Source of the DNA: JACKII01 sp965202745
GTDB taxonomy: Bacteria; Pseudomonadota; Alphaproteobacteria; Bin95
Length of the DNA: 64,000 nucleotides
Assembly: GCA_965202745.1 (NCBI GenBank)
Contig: CBDBCB010000014.1
Location: 124,001-188,000 of the forward strand
Direction of reading: 5' to 3'
A program made the translations under genes and the position numbers. The notes below the pieces were generated by a model. That model was given only the letters and a program-made list of their open reading frames with translations, made no database searches and was not told the DNA's origin. Below are positions 43,754 through 52,999 of this stretch, one piece after another (within the stretch, counting starts at the first letter, position 1; every line of letters begins with the position of its first letter).

Positions 43754-45187
43754 ATGTCTACCACCGTGATCCGCAATGCTGCCTGGGCAGTTGTCTGGGA
43801 CGGCACACAGCATGCCTATGCCCGTGACATTGACGTGGCCTTCGCCGATGGTGCCATCATTCACGCCGGGCCAGCTTATGAAGGTACAGCCGACCAGGAG
43901 CTGGACGGCCGGGACCGATTGGTCATCCCTGGCATGGTCAACATCCACACCCACCCCACAAGCGAGCCACTGCGCAAGGGCATTACAGACGAGACGCTCA
44001 GCCCCGGTTTCTGGCATTCCTCGCTCTATGAATATCTGACGGTGTTCGGCAATGATCTGGAAGGCAACAAGGCCGCCATGCAGGTCGCGATGGCAGAGTT
44101 GCTCCTCTCCGGCGTCACCACCGTCGTCGATCTCTCTATTCCCTTCGACGACTGGCTGGATGTGCTGGCCGACAGTGGCATACGCGCCGTCGCCGCGCCG
44201 ATGTTTCGCGATGCCCGCTGGTACACCGAGGACGGCCACGAGCTGAAATACGAGTGGGATACGGCCAATGGCAAAAAGGGCTTCGACAATGCGCTGCGCC
44301 TGATCGATCTGGCGAACCAGCACCCCAGCGGCCGCCTGTCCGGCATGGTCTGCCCAGCGCAGATCGACACCTGTACGGCCGAGCTGCTGCGCGATGCACA
44401 CGATGCCGCCGAGGAGCGCAACATGCCGTTCCAGATCCACGCTGCACAGAGCATGACGGAATTCCACGAGATCGAGCGCCGGCATGGACACTCGCCGATC
44501 CAATGGATGAACGAGCTAGGGGTGCTGACGGATCGTTCGATCATCGGGCATGGTATTTTTCTGGACCACCACCCTTGGCTGCATTGGACAACGCGCAAGG
44601 ATCTGGGCCTGCTTGCTGACAATGGAGCGATGGTGGCCCATTGCCCGACCGTGTTCCTGCGCCGCGGGATAGCGCTGAACACGTTCGGTGAATATGCCCG
44701 CAGAGGGATTAACCTTGGCATCGGCACCGATACCTATCCGCATAACTACTTGGACGAGTTGCGGACCACGCTCTACACCGCGCGCGCGGTCGGCGGTTCC
44801 GTTGCCGACCTAACCACTGGGAACGTGTTCGACGCGGCCACCGTTGGCGGCGCGCGTGCTGTTCGGCGGGATGATATCGGCAGGTTGAGCGTGGGTGCCC
44901 GTGCCGATGTTGTGCTAGTGGATTTAAAACATCCCGCCATGATGCCCATGCGCGAGCCCCTGCGCTCGCTGATCTATGTCGCGGGCGACCGTGCCGTGCG
45001 CGACGTGTTCGTCAATGGCGAGCAAGTGGTGCGCGATGGTGCGGTGCAGACCATCGACCTTGCCGCTGCCAGTCAGGCACTGGAGGAGGCGCAGGCCAGG
45101 TCCATGGAACTGGTGCCGGGTCGGGATTGGGCCGGGCGCACGACCGATGAACTCGCGCCGATGGTGCTGCCGATGCTGGGTACTTAA
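43754..45187 (+). CDS. Amidohydrolase, cytosine-deaminase / chlorohydrolase-like
   Basis: The 477-residue metal-dependent hydrolase has the TIM-barrel motifs of the TrzN/AtzA/SAH-deaminase group: the HxH metal pair in VNIHTHPTSEP, His in FQIHAAQSMTEFHE, His in IIGHGIFLDHHPW and Asp in IGTDTYPHNYLDE. The C-terminal composite domain contains LSVGARADVVLVDLKHP. It probably hydrolyses an amino or other leaving group from an aromatic N-heterocycle. It stands alone and converges with the glycosyltransferase remnant, overlapping by 4 bases. Confidence 0.85.
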   Translation: MSTTVIRNAAWAVVWDGTQHAYARDIDVAFADGAIIHAGPAYEGTADQELDGRDRLVIPGMVNIHTHPTSEPLRKGITDETLSPGFWHSSLYEYLTVFGNDLEGNKAAMQVAMAELLLSGVTTVVDLSIPFDDWLDVLADSGIRAVAAPMFRDARWYTEDGHELKYEWDTANGKKGFDNALRLIDLANQHPSGRLSGMVCPAQIDTCTAELLRDAHDAAEERNMPFQIHAAQSMTEFHEIERRHGHSPIQWMNELGVLTDRSIIGHGIFLDHHPWLHWTTRKDLGLLADNGAMVAHCPTVFLRRGIALNTFGEYARRGINLGIGTDTYPHNYLDELRTTLYTARAVGGSVADLTTGNVFDAATVGGARAVRRDDIGRLSVGARADVVLVDLKHPAMMPMREPLRSLIYVAGDRAVRDVFVNGEQVVRDGAVQTIDLAAASQALEEAQARSMELVPGRDWAGRTTDELAPMVLPMLGT

Positions 45188-46075
45188 CCAAAAAGACCGA
45201 ACCGCCAAAAGCCGGGACTGAAAAGGAGCCGCGCGCGGGTCGAGTCCACCCGGCCCGCAGCCCTGACAGCCGTGCCGAGCAAGCCAACAGCTACCAGTGG
45301 CAGCGTCCACGGCCGGTACCAGCGGGCAAAGCGCAGGCGGTTGGCAAACAAATAGTGCTCCTGCCTGCCGCCAGAGGCATGGCGGCGGTGATAGATGACA
45401 GCCCGCGGCGCAAATCCCATACGGAACCGGGAACCAGCGGCCTCCTGCCAGGCCCGTTCCTCGAAATACAGAAAGAACCGTTCATCCATCGGCCCGGTTG
45501 CCGCCAAAAACGCTTGGCTGGCCAAAGGGCAGGCACCCATCACATAGCCAAGCTGGCGCTCCACTGAAGCCCTGTCTACGGTCAAAACGGCGGGTTCATG
45601 CCGGCCGAGATCGGCGGAGCGCGCCGTCCATCGGCAGAAACTGCCGCCGCCGTGACACTGAACGAGGTTCGGCTCGTACATCTCACACAGCAGCGCGCCA
45701 CAGGTGCCGATTTGCGGGTCCTCCGCCATTCGGGCCAGCATTTCAACAAGCGCGGACGGGGCCACCAAGGTGTCGGGGTCGAACAGCCAGACATGGCTCG
45801 CATCGCCAACGCCAGCAATCCAGGCAAGGCCGATATTGTTGCCTGCCGCAAAACCATGGTTCTCCGCCGCTTCCAGGAGAACGAGCCAGTCACCCGGCGC
45901 CTGCCCACACCCGTACACCATGCGCCTCCGCACCGTCGCCGGAAGCATTTTCGACCACCACCACCCGCGTCAGCGAGCCGTCACAAGCCAGCAGGCTTTC
46001 AAGACAAGGCAGCAGCCAATCAGCACTGCGCCAATTGACAATCAGGGCGGATACGGATGTCCGCCCGGCCGTCAG
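45184..46075 (-). pseudogene. Glycosyltransferase family 2, frameshifted
   Basis: The N-terminal part, in one frame from about 46075, reads SVSALIVNWRSADWLLPCLE and RVVVVENASGDGAEAHG and then stops at TGA. The rest continues in another frame from about 45.9 kb with AAENHGFAAGNNIG, HVWLFDPDTLVAP (DxD-like) and GYVMGACPLASQAFLA, ending FWRFGLFG. A single indel near 45.9 kb explains this. No ATG opens the first frame; the start region overlapping rfbC may also be shifted. It resembles rhamnosyltransferase-type GT2 enzymes, fitting rfbC upstream. Confidence 0.8.
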
Positions 46076-46641
46076 CTTGCGGCCTCATAGGTGAAGGGGG
46101 ATTGGAAATCCTTGAACCATGGTGCGGTCAAATCTTTCTGATGCACCTGGCACTGGTCCGCGGAAACGCCCCAGTCGATTGCCAGATCCGGATCGTCGAA
46201 CCGGCATGCCATCTCCGCCGGGGGAGCGTAGTAACCATCCAGCTTGTAGAGCACCTGCGTATCAGGCTCCAACGTCAGATAACCATGCAGGAAGCCTCGC
46301 GGAACAAAGAACAGCGCGCCATCATCGGAACTCAACTCGACCAAAACGTGTTGACCGTAGGTTGGCGATCCAACGCGCGCATCAACCGCCACGTCCAAAA
46401 TGCGTCCGGCGAGGCAGGCAACCAGCTTTCCCTGCTCCGATGGCGGTGCCTGGCAGTGCAGACCGCGCATGGTGTAGCGATGATAGCTCATCACGTGGTT
46501 TTCCTGCGCCAGACCCTGCATTCCCGCCATTTCCAGAAAGCGCGTGGTGTGAAAAGTCTCAGACAGGTAACCCCGGTCATCCTTGTGCCGGGCTGGACGC
46601 AGCAGGGTCGGTCCCGGAATGGCAAAGGTTTCAACTTGCAC
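46072..46641 (-). CDS. rfbC: dTDP-4-dehydrorhamnose 3,5-epimerase
   Basis: RfbC/RmlC is the third enzyme of dTDP-L-rhamnose synthesis. The 189-residue cupin has the catalytic His in TMRGLHCQAPPSEQGKLV and the Tyr region in VLYKLDGYYAPPAEM, with FFVPRGFLHGYLTLE. The other rml genes are not in the window. The frame is intact, unlike most of this locus. It overlaps the TPR-like gene by 11 bases and the GT2 remnant by 4. Confidence 0.9.
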   Translation of the reverse strand: MQVETFAIPGPTLLRPARHKDDRGYLSETFHTTRFLEMAGMQGLAQENHVMSYHRYTMRGLHCQAPPSEQGKLVACLAGRILDVAVDARVGSPTYGQHVLVELSSDDGALFFVPRGFLHGYLTLEPDTQVLYKLDGYYAPPAEMACRFDDPDLAIDWGVSADQCQVHQKDLTAPWFKDFQSPFTYEAAS

Positions 46642-47263
46642 CAGCAGTCTCCTTCAGCACGGATATTATGCGCTCATTCAACAGCGCATGCTCACCTTGA
46701 GGTAGAGCTTTCCGTACCGCATCAAGACGGCGGATGCCATGGGTAAAGCGTACCAGGGCAACTTGGGAGTATGGCAGCTTCGCGCTGGCCGGCTGCCGCC
46801 AAAGATGGCGAAGGTCGGCTGCAAGGCGTGCCTTCATTCCAGGCTGCATATCTTCCCACAGGTAAAGACCGAGTCGGCTGCTCAGTGATGCGAGTGCGAT
46901 GATTTCCGGCCCGGTCCGGAATGACCGGTCCAGCGCTTGCAACGCTCCAGCGATATTCCCCTGGTTCGCACGCAACAGAGCCAACCGTGCCCACGTGCCT
47001 GGTTGGGCTGGGGCCAGCCTTAACGCGGTTTCGGCGGCGGCCTGCGCGTTGGCGGTGGCGGCCGCAATAGCGGTTGGGTCCTTCTGAGCATTGGCATGAT
47101 CGAGCATCGCCTGGCTGTAGGCAGCCCAAGCCCAGCCGTTTTGGCTTGCAGTCGGCTCGAGCCGCCAGCCCTCCCCGATTTGCTGAAGGCCGTTAAAAGC
47201 CAGCAGGCCAGCGATGGCCGCCATGAGAAGACGGCTGAGGCCCCCCGTCGTCGCATTAGGCAT
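46631..47263 (-). CDS. Membrane-anchored TPR-like protein of the exopolysaccharide locus
   Basis: From ATG 47263 (MPNATTGG) the product is 210 residues with one N-terminal span (LLMAAIAGLLAFNGLQQI) and helical repeats resembling TPRs (AETALRLAPAQPGTWARLAL, GNIAGALQALDRSF). Such proteins are common in exosortase/PEP-CTERM-type polysaccharide loci, but the role is unknown. It lies 11 bases after the wzc remnant's stop and overlaps rfbC. A longer version from 47335 overlaps the wzc remnant and is less likely. Confidence 0.6.
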   Translation of the reverse strand: MPNATTGGLSRLLMAAIAGLLAFNGLQQIGEGWRLEPTASQNGWAWAAYSQAMLDHANAQKDPTAIAAATANAQAAAETALRLAPAQPGTWARLALLRANQGNIAGALQALDRSFRTGPEIIALASLSSRLGLYLWEDMQPGMKARLAADLRHLWRQPASAKLPYSQVALVRFTHGIRRLDAVRKALPQGEHALLNERIISVLKETAGAS

Positions 47264-47274
47264 CGCAGCCACCC

Positions 47275-49449
47275 TCACCGGTCGGCACTCAGAGGCTGCG
47301 AACCACTCCAGCCGGGGTAGTCCTGCTGATGCCACACGGACTGCCGCCTAAGTTTGGCGGACGAAACTTTGCAGACAGCATCCAACAACACGACCCCAGC
47401 CGCCACACCGCCTGCCTCTCGGACGACCATTGCAGCCTCAGCGATCGCCGAAAGCGGTGTGCTGGCCCATCGGACCATTAGGATGGTGGCGTCAGCCTTA
47501 GCAGCAATCAGGCGCGTGCTGGCTGTGTCAAACAAAGGCCCGCCATGGATGACGAGCCGCCCGCCCGCCTGTTGAATGCGGGGCAATTCCGTATCCAACA
47601 TCGCCGGAGAGATGGCTATCCGTTGCCGGGCACCTTCACTGCCGGCGCTCAGGAAGCGCATGCCTGGCACGCCGCTTGGGACCGTTGGCAACGGTCCGGA
47701 GTCTTGCGTGAGCAGCATATCTGCAAGCCCATGGGCGCTTTCCAGCGCCATTTGCGCAGACAGGACGGCCTGATCCAAGTCCCCATCCATCAACAACGCC
47801 TGACCGTCCTGGTATGCAAATACCCGGCTTAGCGCGGCAGCAAATGGCCCCGAACGCAATCCCCGCTCGACCGGCACCAGCAATAGTGTCTGATCCCTGC
47901 CAAGGCTCGTCGCAGCGAGTGCCGCCGCGCTATACTCCTGCTACTCACGCTTCTGGCCTGAGCGCCGGCGCTGGAGCCAGGAGCCCTGCTTCGGCACCAG
48001 TGCCAATACGCGGAGCCCGAGCCGCTCGCGCACCATGGACGCGTCGTCAATCCCGCGGACCCGGGACGCAGCAGCCAGAACGTAAATCGCGCTCAGCAGC
48101 ATCGCTGCCATGGCCGCGGCGGCCAATATCAGAATTTCCCTAGGCGAGCTAGGCTTGGAGGGCGGCAGCGCCGGACTGAGAATACGCGCGTCGGAACATT
48201 GGATCGCTTCCTGGTGACTGGTTTCCTTTACCCTAGCGAGGAAGGTCTCCAGCAGATTCCGGGATGCCTGTGCCTCGCGTTCCAAGGCGCGCAGGCGAAC
48301 CTCGGCCTGGTTCTGCACCGCAGTCTTGCCCTCCAACCTGGAAAGATCACGCGCCAGGGCCTGCTCCTGGGCGACGGCAACGGCGACCTTGTTTTTCAGA
48401 CCGGCAACGATCTGCTGGACTTCCGCCATGATCCGGTCCCGCACATCCGCCAGTTCGGCTTCGATGCCAAGGATACGGGGATGCCGCGGGCCATACTCCT
48501 GGGAAAGATCGGCCTTGCGGCGCAGCACTTCAACTTCCTGCTCCTTCAGCCGGTGGATCAGCGGCGACGAGAGAACCTCCGCAGCTGACAGCGCGTCGCC
48601 TTCCCTGTTCACCAGGTTTTTTACTTGCGCCAGACGCGCCCGCGCCGCCGCCGCTTCAGAGCGCGCCGCGATCAACCGCGTGTTAATTTCGCCCATTTGC
48701 TAGTCGGTCATGGTCACGCCTTTGCTATCGATCAGGCCCGATTGCGTTCGGTATTGTTCGACAGCCTGCTCGGCAGCCTCGACGTTTTTCTGTAGCTCGC
48801 TGACCCGCTGGCTTAGCCAATCCTGAGCTACCTCATGCGCATCGAACTTGATCGACAACTGACCTTCCAGATAGCGGTCGGCCAGGTTGTTTGCGATGTC
48901 AGCTGCCTGCTCCGGCGACCCTGCGGTAAAGGCAACCCGGATGGCATGGCTACGCCCGACCCGCTCAACCTCCAAATGATCGGCGAACGACTGAAGCACC
49001 CGCACTTCCGCCGCTTCCAGCCTTGCCTCTGGCGAGAGCGCAGGGCCGGACAGTGTCCGGCAAAATTGCCGCCAGAATGCCGCCCGATGCCTGAAGCCCA
49101 GGATTATGGTTCGGATCACTGGCCAGATCGAGTTCGGTAATCACTTTGGCGGCGAGCCCGGCTGACTGAAGGATCAGGACTTCACTGCTGATGGTCTGGT
49201 CGTCCGGAGCCAGCCCCGCCATCACCGCATCCAATTGCAGGTCGGGCTGATGGCGCGGATCGAGCAGAAGCAGGGTCTCCGCCGTATATTGCCTTGGCCA
49301 GAAAGACAACCCGGTCCAAGCAAGCACTAGGGCCATCAGGACAGCACCAGCGATCAACCACCAAGCGTGCATTAGACTAAGCAGACCGGCGATGGCCCAG
49401 CATTCGATAATTTGCCTTCTGGCGGGGGAAAGGCCGGGCTGAAGTTCAT
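47275..49449 (-). pseudogene. Wzc-like polysaccharide co-polymerase with kinase-like domain, broken at several points
   Basis: The pieces are in order: a Wzz-type N-terminus (span WLIAGAVLMALVLAWTGLSF, YTAETLLLLDPR); a frame change near 49.05 kb; the Wzz core (LEAAEVRVLQSFADHLEVE, ADIANNLADRYLEGQ); TAG at 48700-48702 between GVTMTD and QMGEINTRL; the coiled coil and second span (ILILAAAAMAAMLLSAIYVL); TAG at 47941-47943 after SGQKRE; and a P-loop-like C-terminal domain. ATG 49449 reads in frame only if one C is added to the C-run that follows. The kinase domain lacks the GKS/T Walker A (it has VERGLRSGPFAAAL) but keeps ALLMDGDLD as Walker A'. It would therefore probably not be a working tyrosine kinase even if repaired. 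Confidence 0.8.
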
Positions 49450-49460
49450 GGCTACCGTCC

Positions 49461-50018
49461 TTAGAAGTAGCGTTGCGGTACGTTGACAACGTCACCAGGC
49501 AACAGGATCGTGGTAGGATCTGCCGGGCGCTTGCTCCCTTTCGGGTCACCTGCGCGCTGGACGTTCACCCGGCTTTCCCTCGCCCGGTAGGTGTAGCCGC
49601 CGACAATCGCCACCGCCTGTACCACCGTCAATCCATTGACATAGGGATAACTGCCGGGGCGGTTCACTTCCCCCAGAATGTAAAACGGCCGGTAGTTGGT
49701 AACCTGGATGAAAACGCGCGGGTTCACCAGATAATCAGGACGCAGACCGGCAACCACGAGGTGCTCCGCCTGCCGGAGCGTTTGCCGGGCCAGCGCCACT
49801 TCGCCAATCAGCGGCAGTGCGATCCGGCCCTGGCCATCCAGCTCGAACTCGCCCGAAAGGTCTTCGTGCCCGAACACGGTAACAATGATCCGGTCACCTG
49901 GACCGAGTTGATATTGCGGCGTGCTACCGCCGCGCGCATGCCCGCTCAGGAACGGTCCGCAGAACAAGAACAATGCCAGGACAAACGAAATGCCGTGGAA
50001 CTTCGATAGCCGATCCAT
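49461..50018 (-). CDS. Polysaccharide export protein (Wza/EpsA-like)
   Basis: The 185-residue protein has a signal peptide (ISFVLALFLFCGPFLSGHA), a poly-export domain (YQLGPGDRIIVTVFGHEDLS, GRIALPLIGEV) and one SLBB domain (YILGEVNRPGSYPYVNGLTV). This short form makes part of the periplasmic/outer-membrane export channel. The frame is intact. It lies between the barrel remnant and the wzc remnant in the same direction, as in alphaproteobacterial EPS operons. Confidence 0.88.
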   Translation of the reverse strand: MDRLSKFHGISFVLALFLFCGPFLSGHARGGSTPQYQLGPGDRIIVTVFGHEDLSGEFELDGQGRIALPLIGEVALARQTLRQAEHLVVAGLRPDYLVNPRVFIQVTNYRPFYILGEVNRPGSYPYVNGLTVVQAVAIVGGYTYRARESRVNVQRAGDPKGSKRPADPTTILLPGDVVNVPQRYF

Positions 50019-50031
50019 TGAATCCCGCTCC

Positions 50032-51350
50032 TTACGGTTGCAAGACAGCGCGCAGGAATACGCGGGTCTGGGTGAAGTCGGTGCCGCGGGCGCTGCCGGA
50101 CGACGATCGTTGGTCCATGTCCAAATCCAGGGTGAGCCAGAGCGAGCGGCTGGTTAGCCACCGCATTGAAAGGCCACCGCCCAGAACACGGTCTGTTCTG
50201 TTAATGCCCCGGAATTCGTTCAACCAGCCTCTGATGGTTCCAGACAGGATCAAATTGCGCAGCAACTCATGATCGGCCCGCATGGTCGCGACCGTGTCCC
50301 AATAGGAAGACGCCCCGGCAACCGATGTATTCACGATGTCCCGGTCGGCGCTAGCGGTCAGCGTGGTAAGCGGCGTGACATTGCCAGTGAGCTGGCCACC
50401 GAAGATAACGCCCGCGACGTCACTCAAGGCCGCGTCGGTATAGACCTGCTGCCGGTGACCGGCATAGACACGGGCAAACCACAGGCCGGCGCCGTCATAC
50501 TCGGTGCCCACAACCGACGAAACGCCCGTGGCATCCCGGTTCACGCCGGAATCGTCAACCGCAAACCGGAAGTCGCTGCCGGTCACCGCACCGGAGGCGA
50601 AAAGCCGATAGTTGGTGCCAACGGCCATGCTGGTCCTGGCGAATGCATCGACCTGGACATGGTCACGATCATCATTGTTGACGATACCACCGCCGACTGC
50701 GCGGACATTACTGAAGTCGGAAGAGTTGCTGCCCAGACCAACGCGGTATTGAAAACGCCCCGTCCGTGCCGCCAGGACCGCCAGCGCCGCTATCCGGCGA
50801 ATTCCGTCGGCTCTGCGCCGCCGCCACTTTCGACGGAACCCCGGTCCTTATGTCCGTGCTCAAAGGTCAGCGCCGCTTCCAGGCGTAGGCCACGCAACAA
50901 ATCGACGTAGCCGCGCATTTCGCCGCGATAATCGAAAAAGTTCTCGGCATCGTTTTCCGCATAGAAACCAGCCGCGGCTTCCGCACTGATGTCCAGCCGA
51001 TGCTGACCGAAATTTGAGCGAATTTGCACCCGTGGCCTGACAACCGAGACCAAATCGCCGGTCTGGTTGCGGTCGGTTCGGTAAATATTGTCGTCATACC
51101 CGATGGTCACCACCGCCTCGGGAAAGACCCGGAAACCACCCAATTCATAGCCAACCGGGTCGAAATCCGGCCGCGGACGGGACATCACCGTCTCAGATGG
51201 CCCACGGCCGGGCGGTGCAATCTCGGCGGCGGGTGCGGCGGGCTCATTGTACTTGGGTGGCTCTGCCCATGCCGGGCGGAGCGGCTGTTCCCGGATCAGC
51301 ACAAGGGCCAGACAGACCAGAACCAAACGGAACATTTGCCGGCGCATCAT
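50032..51350 (-). pseudogene. Outer-membrane beta-barrel protein of the EPS locus, frameshifted
   Basis: The N-terminal part begins with a signal peptide (FRLVLVCLALVLIREQPLRP) and barrel strands (GFRVFPEAVVTIGYDDNIYR, RLDISAEAAAGFYAENDAEN), ending at a TAG after EPTEFAG near 50.79 kb. Barrel homology continues in another frame with RTGRFQYRVGLGSNSSDF and IVNNDDRDHVQVDAF to FLRAVLQP. One indel near 50.79 kb separates them. These proteins, with alternating hydrophobic residues and a terminal strand, are found next to wza in alphaproteobacterial EPS operons. Confidence 0.75.
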
Positions 51351-51940
51351 GTTCAGCTTGCCCCACCGTCAGAGCCAGGCTCATCGGCATTCGGCGGGTC
51401 GTTCGTCACGCCGCTGCCGGCGCTGCCACCGCCGATCCGCAGTACTTCCGGCAGCAAACTGCCGCCCAGAACGTCACCGGCATTCCGGCCGTCCAGTAAC
51501 CCGCCTTCGGTCTCCTCAGATACGTCGCCTGTATCGAGCGAACTGTCATCAGCTGCAGGAAACGGCAGACCAGCTGCCCGGTAGGCGGCTTTCTGCAATG
51601 GTCTGGCCAGCAAAACGCTGCCGAGCGCGGCAGACAGCATCTCTGGCGATACCACCGGCTCCGCCGCAATGGCGGAGAATACCAGGGTTGCGAACGCGAC
51701 ATCATCGTATTGCGCAACGAGGTTCACCGCCGTCTGCACGGTTCGGCCAGCCTGGTCCGGGCAATACCGCACAGCATAGGTCAACAGAGCCGCGGCGTCG
51801 GCCATCAGGCCACGGCTCAGAAATCCCTGCGCCAACGGCAAGAGCCGCTGATCGTTGATCGCTTGTTCAATACGGTTGGCCTGCCCTGTCAGGTCGATGA
51901 CCACACCGCCTGGCAGGTGAATGACGCGGAAAGGGTCAGC

Positions 51941-52788
51941 TATCACATCCAGGAAGGTAATATGGCTGTTTCCTGACCAGCTCTAGTTTGGGTTTGCGCC
52001 ATCCCTTCAGTGCCTGCAAGGGCGTCTTGCTGCCCAGGGCTGATTGCAGCAGCTGCTGGGTGTAAAGTCAGACATAGCGAAGCAGCGTGGCTTCCAGAAC
52101 CTCGCCGGATCGGAAGGGATGGCTCTGCAGAACCTCTTCGATGCGGCCATTGAACCGTTCGACCATACCGTTGGTCTGAGGTGACCTAGGCGGCGTCAGG
52201 CGATGATCGATATCGAGGGCGGCGCCCAGCGTGTCGCATTCATGCGCGCCTGTTGCGGCGCGCTGGCGCAGACCGAAGAGGCGATCCATGAACTCTTTTC
52301 CATTATCCGGGAGTATGGGGCGGATCCGCATCGGGCAGGCGCGCTCCAGGGCGCGCAGGGTCCCCACGCCATGCCGACGCAAGCAGCGGTCAAGGCCAGA
52401 GCGGGAGGCCTTCGGGTTCAAGAACTCGCGCACCACCGCCAGCAGATCATCCAGCGAGACCAAAAGCGTCCTGCGGAGGGCCACGGCGACAGCTTCCTGC
52501 GCTGGCGTCAACGTCGTCTGAAGGCGATGGGGCGTGTGGCTGCGATCCTCCACGCTGGCACGCTGGCGCCATTTCCATACGGTCTGTTCCGTGGTCCCGT
52601 GACGCTCGGCAAGAACCCACGCAGGGTCGTCACTGGCCTGTATGGCCGCCCTGATCTTCGGTGGCGTCATCGCCTGACTGTGAAGCTTGATCACCATGTC
52701 GCTCTCCCATCCCGCGCCTCGGTCAAAACACAGCGTGCCATGAAAAACGCAGAGCGACGAGGGCTATCCGATCAGCCGGAATGAAACA
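51941..52788 (-). mobile_element. IS481-family insertion sequence, copy C (internally deleted)
   Basis: The copy is 848 bp against 1,059 bp for copy D. It keeps both ends (TGTTTCATTCCGGCTGATC at the right end, read leftward, and TATCACATCC at the left). Compared with D it lacks 210 bp lying between two 13-bp direct repeats (cctgcgcgccctg), one of which remains. It interrupts the exported-protein gene and has a probable 6-bp target duplication (GTCAGC/GTTAGC). Confidence 0.82.
52068..52697 (-). pseudogene. IS481-family transposase, 70-codon deletion and premature stop
   Basis: The N-terminus MVIKLHSQAMTPPKIRAAIQ and the helix-turn-helix match copy D. After VGTLRAL the frame jumps to ERACPMRIRPILPDNGKEF, losing the segment with the first catalytic Asp (IPIDLKYL in copy D). 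The second Asp (PDNGKEF) and the Glu (MVERFNGRIEEV) remain. A TGA at 52068-52070 then replaces the Trp of RYVWLYTQ. The protein cannot be catalytic. Confidence 0.85.
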
Positions 52789-52999
52789 GTTAGCCGCGCT
52801 GGCGCTTGTGGCACCGCCCCATAGGGTCAGGGCCAGGCACAATGAGACTATCCGTGTGGAAGTCGAGCGTTGAAGAACCGGCATCGCTGCGTCTCCGAGG
52901 AAACCGGTCGCTCCCAAAAAGCAAACCGGGCCTACAGCGCTGCTGCAGACCCGGCTTATGGTGGGCAAAAAAGGTTAATGGGCTGTTAACTACAGCCGT

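Larger units (their letters stand above)
51353..52884 (-). pseudogene. Exported protein gene interrupted by IS481 copy C
   Basis: The N-terminal 32 codons are at 52789-52884: MPVLQRSTSTRIVSLCLALT and WGGATSASAAN, a signal peptide. IS481 copy C follows at 51941-52788. The remainder is at 51353-51940, starting DPFRVIHLPGGVVIDLTGQ. The 6-mers either side of the IS (GTTAGC at 52789-52794, GTCAGC at 51935-51940) look like a target duplication with one change. Removing the IS and one copy restores SASAADPFRVIHL in frame, an exported protein of about 225 residues with an AxA cleavage site. Its mature part has helical repeats (LPLAQGFLSRGLMADAAALL) and an acidic Gly/Ser-rich tail. The function is unknown, and it lies just upstream of the EPS barrel. 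Confidence 0.8.

Noticed and set aside
453..48702. Reassignment of TAG as a sense codon, suggested by in-frame TAGs in rmuC, SRAP, wzc and IS30
   Set aside because: dnaB, rlmN and ccmE end with TAG exactly at the expected C-terminus, and the same broken genes also hold TGA stops or frameshifts. In a G+C-rich genome TAG and TGA are the stops most easily made by single substitutions.
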